Source: Desulfohalobiaceae bacterium S24
GTDB taxonomy: Bacteria; Desulfobacterota; Desulfovibrionia; Desulfovibrionales; Desulfothermaceae
Direction: 5' to 3'
Length of the DNA stretch: 34,675 nucleotides
Assembly: GCA_011389765.1 (NCBI GenBank)
Contig: JAABTT010000035.1
Coordinates: 1 to 34,675 of the forward strand
Shown here: positions 22,040 to 28,485 of the stretch, piece after piece
How the letters are laid out: every line of letters begins with the position of its first letter
How positions within the stretch are numbered: the stretch's first letter is position 1
Notes under the pieces: model-generated
The model's database searches: none
What the model was told of the DNA's origin: nothing
What the model saw: only the letters and a program-made list of their open reading frames with translations
Position numbers and translations under genes: made by a program

Positions 22040-23485
22040 ATGGATGATGCGTGGAATCCCAGAATCAGCCCCAGGCTTTCGGTCTTGAGCCGGACTCACA
22101 TGGAAGCGGTGCACCGCCGTTCCTGTGAGGTCTTGTCCGGCACCGGAATCAGGGTTGATTCACTTCCGGCTTTGGAGATTTTCCAAAAAACGGATGCTGT
22201 TCGGGTGCAGGATCGGCAGGTCTTCCTCTCTCCGGAAATTGTTGACTGGGCTCTTTCGGTTGTTCCCGGGAGCATTCAAATCTATGAGCGCACCGGCCGG
22301 CCGGCTTTCAGTCTGGGAGAATCAGCTGAAAGAAAGACCGCTTTTGGCATCGGGGTGACCAACCTCTTCTATCAGGAGGTGCAAACCGATGAAATTGTTC
22401 CTTTTCTCCGGAAGCACATGACTGAAGGGGTCAAATTGGGCCATGCCCTCTCGGAATTCGATCTGATCTCCACCCTGGGGGTGCCCCAGGACCTGCCTGA
22501 AACAAGCGCGGATTTCTATGCCGGTCTGGACATGCTGGCCGGCACTTCGAAGCCGCTGGTGCTGCTGGTCTCCAATGACGCCTGTTTTGAACCTCTGCTG
22601 GATCTGTTGGAATATCTCCACGGCGATCTCAGTTTCAAACCCTTTGCCCTGCCGTACTTCAATCCCATCACCCCTCTGGTCCTGAACCAGGGAACGGCTA
22701 TGAAAATGATGGCCGCCATCCGGCGCGGGCTGCCGTTTGTCTACAACAATTACGGAATGTCCGGGGCCTCAACCCCCATTACTTCCGAGGGAAGCCTGGT
22801 CCTGCTCAATGCCGAACTTTTAGCCGGGCTGGTTTTCAGCCAACTCGTTCAAGAGGGCACGCCGATCATCCTGGGCAGTCTCCCGGCCGGCTTCGACATG
22901 CGCTCCATGATCAGCACCTATTCCAGCCGGACCATGCTCCTCAATCTGGCCTGCGCGGAAATGATGGCCTTTTATCAGGTGCCCCATTCCGGAACATCCG
23001 GAAGCTGCAACGGTTGGGGGCCGGACCTCTCTGCTGCCGGAACCCTCTGGATGAATCATTTGTCCGGCTGTCTGGGCAAAGTCGGGATGGCTCCGTTTGT
23101 CGGCGGAAATTTCGACTCTATGGCTTTTTCCCCGACAACTGTGGTCTATGCCAATGATATTATCCGGCAGTGCCGGATGTTTCAGCAGGGGCTTTCCTTT
23201 GCGGATCTTGAGGCCGATCTGGAAGATATTCAGGCCACAGGACCAGGCGGGGATTTCCTCTACTCCGAAAGAACTTTTGCCCTCTGCCGGCAGGTGGATT
23301 CCGGGGGCGGCCTGTGGCCGAATTTGAGCCTGGATGCCTGGAGGGCCAAGGACGCGCCGAATGCGGATCAGTGGCTGCGCTCCCGGAGCGAAGCCTTGAT
23401 TGCCGGCGCTGAAAATCCGGAGGATCAGGCCGATTTATTGGCCAGAGGCGAGGCCTATATCCGGGAACGCTTGACTGGAAACTAG
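22040..23485 (+). CDS. MttB-family methylamine:corrinoid methyltransferase, non-pyrrolysine
   Basis: A 481-residue member of the trimethylamine methyltransferase (MttB) family. Recognisable parts are RRSCEVLSGTGIRVDSLPAL at the N-terminus, the long TIM-barrel region with GMSGASTPITSEGSLVLLNA, PHSGTSGSCNGWGPDLSAAG and the C-terminal GGDFLYSERTFALC. The frame has no internal amber codon, so it is not the pyrrolysine enzyme for trimethylamine. Non-pyrrolysine members demethylate quaternary amines such as glycine betaine, proline betaine or carnitine. CAGGA before ATG 22040 gives the start. No corrinoid protein or activase lies in the window. An ABC importer follows, probably for the same substrate. 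Confidence 0.85.
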   Translation: MDDAWNPRISPRLSVLSRTHMEAVHRRSCEVLSGTGIRVDSLPALEIFQKTDAVRVQDRQVFLSPEIVDWALSVVPGSIQIYERTGRPAFSLGESAERKTAFGIGVTNLFYQEVQTDEIVPFLRKHMTEGVKLGHALSEFDLISTLGVPQDLPETSADFYAGLDMLAGTSKPLVLLVSNDACFEPLLDLLEYLHGDLSFKPFALPYFNPITPLVLNQGTAMKMMAAIRRGLPFVYNNYGMSGASTPITSEGSLVLLNAELLAGLVFSQLVQEGTPIILGSLPAGFDMRSMISTYSSRTMLLNLACAEMMAFYQVPHSGTSGSCNGWGPDLSAAGTLWMNHLSGCLGKVGMAPFVGGNFDSMAFSPTTVVYANDIIRQCRMFQQGLSFADLEADLEDIQATGPGGDFLYSERTFALCRQVDSGGGLWPNLSLDAWRAKDAPNADQWLRSRSEALIAGAENPEDQADLLARGEAYIRERLTGN

Positions 23486-23548
23486 AACGTGGTATGTCTG
23501 ATTCAGCGTGAACAAGTCCTGTATACACAATAAACAAAGGAGGCAAAG

Positions 23549-24652
23549 ATGCAAAAACGAGAATGGAAAAAAAGCCTTGGCTTGAGTGTAATTGCCCTGA
23601 TCTTCGGACTCGTGTGTTTCGCCGGCAATGCGGCGGCTGAAAAGCCGTTCGCCGGGCAGTCCATCACCGTGACCTGCTGGACCAGCGGATTCGCGGAAAA
23701 GCTGGAGCCGGTCATTGCCGACTTTGAAAAGCGGACCGGAGCGACCGTCCAGATTCTGCCGGCCTGGGGCGGTTTTTTTGCCAAAATCAAGGTTTCTCCC
23801 AAGGACCAGCCGCCCTGGGATGTGATCATGTGCGATCCCATGGAGTATTCGGTCCTGCGCAATGCTGAATTTTTGCTGCCGGTTCGGGAAAAAAACATCC
23901 CCAATATCGAGAAAATCTTTCCGGCGGTCAGAGACATGTCCTATATGGACGGTTACGGAGTCATCGTCGGCGGGGAGGGGACCATCCCCATGTACCAGCC
24001 CGAGGTCATGGACTTCACGCCCACCAGCTGGAAAGATTTTTTGCGCCCTGAACTCAAGGACGAAGTGACCTACAGCAAGTCCTACTGGGTAGAAACCCTG
24101 TATCAGGCGGCCTTTATGATGGATGATGAACCCGGGGCCAAGGAGATCTATACGGATCTGGACGGGGTCTATAAAAAGGCGGCTGAACTGGCCCGGCAGT
24201 CCAAGGTGGCCTATTCCTCCGGCGATCAGATCCGGAGCATGATCAAAGAAGGCGAGCTGGCCATGGGACCCTACTACAGCGCCACAGTGGCCAGCGGCAA
24301 GAAGGACGGCTTGTACGACGGGTTTCTGCCGGTTGAAGGTTTTACCGGGTATGTGGCCATCCTGGGGGTTGTTCGAGGCACCCAGCACAGAGATCTGGCT
24401 GAGGCCTGGATCAATGAATTTCTGACCAAAGAGGCCCAGATTGCTGAAGTTGAATCCGGAGGCGGCTGTCCTGTGGTTGAGCTGGATAAACCGGACTGGA
24501 TTTTTGAGGAGGGTTTCCAGGAGCTCATGCTGACCACCAATGAAGCCTGGGCCAATCTGTTTATTCCGGATTATCCCTATTTCCGGGAGGACTGGGAAAA
24601 ACTCGAATCCCGCTACAAAAAGGAAGTGGTCTCTCAGACCGGCCGGAATTGA
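23549..24652 (+). CDS. ABC transporter periplasmic substrate-binding protein (PotD/Fbp-like)
   Basis: Captures a small ligand in the periplasm for the importer encoded downstream. The 367-residue protein has a signal peptide (MQKREWKKSLGLSVIALIFG, hydrophobic to about residue 28, cleavage after the AxA near NAAAEK). It then shows a type-1 solute-binding fold: ITVTCWTSGFAEKLEPVIAD, FEKRTGATVQILPAWGGFF, WDVIMCDPMEYS. Aromatic residues (Trp, Tyr) are frequent, as in proteins that bind cationic quaternary ammonium or polyamine ligands in an aromatic cage, but the binding residues cannot be assigned. A strong ribosome binding site, AAAGGAGG, precedes the start. It follows the MttB gene by 63 bp. 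Confidence 0.85.
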   Translation: MQKREWKKSLGLSVIALIFGLVCFAGNAAAEKPFAGQSITVTCWTSGFAEKLEPVIADFEKRTGATVQILPAWGGFFAKIKVSPKDQPPWDVIMCDPMEYSVLRNAEFLLPVREKNIPNIEKIFPAVRDMSYMDGYGVIVGGEGTIPMYQPEVMDFTPTSWKDFLRPELKDEVTYSKSYWVETLYQAAFMMDDEPGAKEIYTDLDGVYKKAAELARQSKVAYSSGDQIRSMIKEGELAMGPYYSATVASGKKDGLYDGFLPVEGFTGYVAILGVVRGTQHRDLAEAWINEFLTKEAQIAEVESGGGCPVVELDKPDWIFEEGFQELMLTTNEAWANLFIPDYPYFREDWEKLESRYKKEVVSQTGRN

Positions 24653-24658
24653 GGTTGA

Positions 24659-24752
24659 AAAGGTTCATGGTTCACGGTTGAAATCAATAAAAGAGGATTC
24701 GAGAGCTATTCTTGCAAGGTTAAATTCCTCTTTAACCGTGAACCAAGGACCT
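24659..24752 (+). repeat. GGTTCACGGTT inverted pair after the binding-protein gene
   Basis: GGTTCACGGTT (24669-24679) is matched exactly by AACCGTGAACC (24734-24744). AAGAGGA (24691-24697) pairs with TCCTCTT (24726-24732), so a long imperfect hairpin is possible. It starts a few bases after the stop codon and splits the transport operon between binding protein and ATPase. Confidence 0.7.
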
Positions 24753-24831
24753 TGTCCTAACAAGGGCTCAAATTTTGTAAGATTATTGGAAAGCAAAAAC
24801 AAACCTTGACGATACTATTGGGTAACAATGC

Positions 24832-25923
24832 ATGACGGCTCTTCAACTGGAAAAAATCGACAAGTATTTCGGTAAGACCAAAGCGGTGGACGGGGTTTCC
24901 CTTGAGGTGCAGGAAAACGAAATGTTTTTTCTCCTCGGGACCAGCGGATGCGGGAAAACAACGACTCTTCGCATGATCGCCGGCCTGGAGCAGGTGGACG
25001 GGGGAGCGATCCGCATCAAAGGGCGCGACGTTACGAGGTTGACCCCCCAGAAAAGACAGATCGCCCTCGTTTTTCAGAACTGGGCCCTGTTTCCGCACAA
25101 GACCATCAGGGACAACATCGGGTTTGGATTGAAGATGCAAAAGCAACCCAAAACAGACATCGATGCCCAGGTTGAAAACATGCTGCAGGTGGTGGGCTTG
25201 CCCGGATTTGAAGACCGGCTGCCGGGGCAGTTGAGCGGCGGCCAGCAGCAGCGGGTGGCCCTGGCCCGGGCCCTGGTTTTGAATCCCAACCTGCTGCTTT
25301 TGGATGAACCCTTGAGCAATCTTGATCTCAATACGCGTTTGCGGATGCGCAGCGAACTGGTGGAGGTCCATCGCAGACTGGGGCTGACCACCATTTTCGT
25401 GACCCATGATCAGACCGAGGCCCTGGCCATGGCCGACCGCATCGCCCTGATGGAAGACGGCAAACTCCTGGAAGTGGGGACGCCCCATGAGATTTATGAA
25501 TCGCCGCACACTGAGTTTACGGCCCGGTTTATCGGCGAAAAAAACAGTCTTCAGGGAACGGTCTCTGCGGTCTCGGACACAGAGCAGCAGGTGCGCTTCA
25601 ACGAAGATTCGTACTTAAGCGTTCCAGTCTCCTCCAAGCACCCTGTCCAGGAAGGCGACCGGGTCACCGTATTCATCAATGCCGAGAAAATTCGTTTTTT
25701 CAAGGCGGACGCCGATACCGGGGGAGACAATTATTTTCAGGGAACGGTTGAAAATATAATGTATCTGGGGACCTCCAACAAATATTCGGTCAAGCTGCAG
25801 ACCGGGGAAACCATTGTCCACGACCAGCAAACCACTCAGGATGCCCCCAAATACGAAAAAGGCGACCGCTTGCAGGTGCATCTCGATCCTGCGCATTGCA
25901 TCTGCATCAAAGAGAAGCAGTAA
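24832..25923 (+). CDS. ABC transporter ATP-binding protein (PotA-like)
   Basis: The nucleotide-binding subunit of the importer. Walker A is GTSGCGKTT (about 36-44), the Q-loop lies in ALVFQNWALFPHKT, the signature is LSGGQQQRVALARAL, Walker B is LLLLDEPLSNLD and the H-loop THDQTEA. A TOBE domain occupies the last 110 residues (about 250-363), the layout of the PotA/FbpC/PotG group. Length of 363 residues is typical. The best start is ATG 24832, with only a weak ribosome binding site. Sequence places it with importers for polyamines, iron, or quaternary amines; neighbouring MttB favours the last. Confidence 0.92.
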   Translation: MTALQLEKIDKYFGKTKAVDGVSLEVQENEMFFLLGTSGCGKTTTLRMIAGLEQVDGGAIRIKGRDVTRLTPQKRQIALVFQNWALFPHKTIRDNIGFGLKMQKQPKTDIDAQVENMLQVVGLPGFEDRLPGQLSGGQQQRVALARALVLNPNLLLLDEPLSNLDLNTRLRMRSELVEVHRRLGLTTIFVTHDQTEALAMADRIALMEDGKLLEVGTPHEIYESPHTEFTARFIGEKNSLQGTVSAVSDTEQQVRFNEDSYLSVPVSSKHPVQEGDRVTVFINAEKIRFFKADADTGGDNYFQGTVENIMYLGTSNKYSVKLQTGETIVHDQQTTQDAPKYEKGDRLQVHLDPAHCICIKEKQ

Positions 25924-25999
25924 GCATTGAAGCTAAGTTGGATCATTATGCAACCCCAATTTCTGTCAACTTCCGGTATTGCTTTCGGTGAGAGTGAAG

Positions 26000-26875
26000 A
26001 TGCTGAAACAAAAAATTGCTGATTTACTTGAAAAAAGCACGGCGTATAACCGCTATTTTCTCCTGGCGCCTCCCTTGCTTTTTATCGCGGCTTTTTTCAT
26101 TATCCCCATTTTCTGGATGATCCGGATCAGTTTTTATCCCGGTGGTTCCTTTGAGTATGAGCCGGGATTTACGCTGCAGCATTATCTGCGTTTCTTTCTG
26201 GATCCCTACTATCTGGGCACCGCTTTGTACACCTTGAAGATCACCATGCTCGTGACTCCCTTTGTGATCGTCTTCAGCTATGCGGTCTCCTATTTGATCG
26301 CAACCTCTACCGGCAAAAAGGGGGCGATCTATCTGATGCTCATCGTAACGCCGCTTTTTACCACAGAAGTTGTGCGGGCCTTGGGTTTTAAGATTTTTCT
26401 CGCCAAACACGGCATCATCAACACCATCCTGCTGGCTACAGGCCTGTTTGATGAGCCCCTGCAGCTCATTTATAACGATTTCGCTATCGTGGTGGCATTG
26501 ATCCATTCCATCATTCCCTACGCCTGTCTGGTGCTTATCGGGGTGCTCGTGGGGATCGACAAGTCCTATCTTGAAGCCGCGAAAACCATGGGTGCGGGCA
26601 GGATCAAGACCTTCTGGCACGTCACCCTGCCTTTGTCCATTCCAGGATTATCCGGGGCCCTGGTGGTTTCCATTATCTGGTGCTTGAGTATTTATTCCAT
26701 TCCGGAATTTCTGGGCAGCGGGGCGAAATACACCATGACCATGCTCATCGAAGAACAGATCCTCTCTGTTTTCAACTGGCCGTTTGCTGACGCCGTGGCC
26801 GCCATTTTGGTCTTCTTGACAGTCGTAGGTCTGGCCGTGAGCTTCAAATTTTCTGAAAAAAAGGAGTTCAAGTAA
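26000..26875 (+). CDS. ABC transporter permease (PotB-like)
   Basis: First transmembrane subunit, 291 residues. It begins with a short cytoplasmic helix and about six membrane spans (first FLLAPPLLFIAAFFIIPIFW). The ATPase-contact EAA loop reads LEAAKTMGAGRIKTFWHVTL. I chose ATG 26000, which has GGTGAG about seven bases upstream, over a TTG at 25979. Its stop overlaps the next gene's start in TAATG, so the two permeases are translationally coupled. Confidence 0.9.
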   Translation: MLKQKIADLLEKSTAYNRYFLLAPPLLFIAAFFIIPIFWMIRISFYPGGSFEYEPGFTLQHYLRFFLDPYYLGTALYTLKITMLVTPFVIVFSYAVSYLIATSTGKKGAIYLMLIVTPLFTTEVVRALGFKIFLAKHGIINTILLATGLFDEPLQLIYNDFAIVVALIHSIIPYACLVLIGVLVGIDKSYLEAAKTMGAGRIKTFWHVTLPLSIPGLSGALVVSIIWCLSIYSIPEFLGSGAKYTMTMLIEEQILSVFNWPFADAVAAILVFLTVVGLAVSFKFSEKKEFK

Positions 26876-27711
26876 TGCAGGCATCGGAGAACCAGTCAGG
26901 CAAACCTTCCGGATCACGGCAGATGCCGATCGATTGGCCGGATGTCGGGTTCAAGGTCTTTTGTTTTGTGATCCTGGCCTACCTTGTTCTTCCCGTGATC
27001 ATGGTGATCCCAACCGCCTTTACGGAATCCGTGCGCATCACCTTTCCGCCCCAGGGCTTCAGCCTGAAATGGTTCCAGAAGTTTTTTACCAATCCGCTTT
27101 GGCTCAATGCCTTTAAAAACAGTTTGATCATTGCCGTGAGCACCTGCGTGATTTCCATCGGCCTGGCCATCCCGACCTCTTTAGCCTTCCGCAAGCGATT
27201 TCCAGGAAAATTCACCCTGCGCCTGATCATCCTCATGCCCTGGTTCGTACCGGAGATCCTCATCGGAATCGGCCTGCTGATGTTCGTGCCCAAGATCGGA
27301 TTGTACGGCAATTATTTGAGCGTGATCATCGCCCATACACTCTGGGGTCTGCCTATCTCCTTCTTGATCATTTCTACGGGCTTGAACAGTGTGGACCCTG
27401 CTTTGGAAGAGGCCGCCCAGACCATGGGCTCCAATAGCCTCAGGGTCTTTTTTGAAGTCACGGCGCCCTTGATTAAAAACGCGCTGGTCAGCGCCGTCCT
27501 GTTTTGTTTTGTGCTTTCCTTTAATGAATTTGTGATGTCCTACTTCCTGTGCACTCCGGATATCATGACCCTGCCCATCAATATCTGGTCCATGCTGCGG
27601 ACCGGGTTTTCCCCGATTGTCGCCGCTTCATCCACCGTGGTCATCCTGATCACCCTGGGAGAATTGGTCCTCATTTCCCGATTTATCGGTTTTCAAACCT
27701 TGTATAAATGA
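26875..27711 (+). CDS. ABC transporter permease (PotC-like)
   Basis: Second transmembrane subunit, 278 residues with about six spans (first VFCFVILAYLVLPVIMVIPT). The EAA loop is LEEAAQTMGSNSLRVFFEVT. It starts with the last base of the previous gene's stop codon. A strong terminator lies 70 bp downstream and ends the MttB/ABC operon. Together with the other subunits it forms a PotABCD-type importer. Confidence 0.9.
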   Translation: MQASENQSGKPSGSRQMPIDWPDVGFKVFCFVILAYLVLPVIMVIPTAFTESVRITFPPQGFSLKWFQKFFTNPLWLNAFKNSLIIAVSTCVISIGLAIPTSLAFRKRFPGKFTLRLIILMPWFVPEILIGIGLLMFVPKIGLYGNYLSVIIAHTLWGLPISFLIISTGLNSVDPALEEAAQTMGSNSLRVFFEVTAPLIKNALVSAVLFCFVLSFNEFVMSYFLCTPDIMTLPINIWSMLRTGFSPIVAASSTVVILITLGELVLISRFIGFQTLYK

Positions 27712-27779
27712 CCGGCGAGGCTGGGATTTCCGGAAAATTTTTTCGTTGTCCGCCACGCGTATCCGTTTGAGCCGGGATG

Positions 27780-27810
27780 TCCGCTCCAGGGTCTGGAGCG
27801 GATTTTTTTT
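27780..27810 (+). terminator. Intrinsic terminator of the MttB/ABC operon
   Basis: TCCGCTCCAG, loop GGT, CTGGAGCGGA form a perfect 10-bp GC-rich stem followed by eight T residues. It is the clearest terminator in the window. Confidence 0.95.
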
Positions 27811-27819
27811 ATTCCAAAT

Positions 27820-28140
27820 AGTTCCGGAATATTCGATTACAACTTGTTTTTTCTATATTTGTATTAAAATATAACAAACTAATTTCATATAATTAATCAT
27901 AAAATAAAACATACCAAAACAATTAATATTTTCATAAATAATATAATTTTATTACATTTAAGTATTTGAAAAATAAATATAATAATAAAACTTCAGTTTT
28001 ATAATTATATTTATAAAAAAAAGCTTGACAAGTATTAATTTATTTAATAAGATTGGTTAAAAAGACGTTAATCATATGAATTATTTAATTTTTTTAAATT
28101 AAGCGCTTTATTGCCGGAATATGCAAATACATACCTTCTT
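27820..28140. other. Very AT-rich island upstream of the exopolysaccharide genes
   Basis: About 300 bp with only rare G or C, in sharp contrast with the GC-rich genes on both sides. It holds many runs such as AATAATATAATTTTATTACA and no plausible gene in either strand. The EPS promoter lies at its right end. It may be a xenogeneic-silencer or curvature-dependent control region, or the edge of transferred DNA. Confidence 0.75.
28025..28053 (+). promoter_or_regulatory. Strong promoter for the EPS locus
   Basis: TTGACA, 17 bases, TAAGAT, preceded by A/T-rich sequence that could act as an UP element. The leader to the HTH gene would be about 145 bases. Confidence 0.6.
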
Positions 28141-28205
28141 TTTTTATACTATTTTATGCCATTCGGTTTTGGTTCTGGTTGCGCCCTTTTGCCAAGGATT
28201 TCAGT

Positions 28206-28448
28206 ATGGAGAGTTTTAATAATCTCAAGAAAATACGGATTGTTGAAGGCCTGACCATTACTGAGTTGGCGGCCCTGGCCAGGGTGAGCGCCAAGGTGAT
28301 CAGTCAAACCGAAAGAATGATGCGCGAGCCTAAGGCCGTGACCAAGGCGAAGATTTTGAAGGCCCTGAATGTAGCATATCCGGGGCAAAGCAAGTATGTA
28401 TTCAAGGATATCTTCCCGGAAGGACCGGATTCTGAATATTTTGAATAG
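28206..28448 (+). CDS. Small helix-turn-helix (XRE-type) regulator
   Basis: An 80-residue DNA-binding protein. The helix-turn-helix spans about residues 7-58 (LKKIRIVEGLTITELAALARVSAKVISQTERMM with ILKALNV later), the Cro/CI-like pattern. The remaining tail is short and acidic, with no sensor domain. AAGGA at 28194-28198 selects ATG 28206. The gene sits between the AT-rich promoter region and the export gene, 37 bp upstream of it, so it probably regulates its own operon of surface-polysaccharide genes. Confidence 0.8.
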   Translation: MESFNNLKKIRIVEGLTITELAALARVSAKVISQTERMMREPKAVTKAKILKALNVAYPGQSKYVFKDIFPEGPDSEYFE

Positions 28449-28485
28449 CTAAAAAGTGCTTTTTGGGGAGTGGCAAGGTGAGTGT

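Noticed and set aside
23483-23548. Amber (TAG) stop of the MttB gene as a possible pyrrolysine codon with 15 more codons behind it
   Set aside because: Pyrrolysine in MttB lies inside the barrel, not at the C-terminus. The family's usual C-terminal region is complete before the TAG, and the next frame is short and ends before the next ribosome binding site.
24832-27711. Polyamine transporter working with the arginine decarboxylase/agmatinase pair
   Set aside because: Subunits are PotABCD-like, but they lie 19 kb away in an operon with MttB behind its own activator, so a quaternary amine is the better guess. Not fully excluded.
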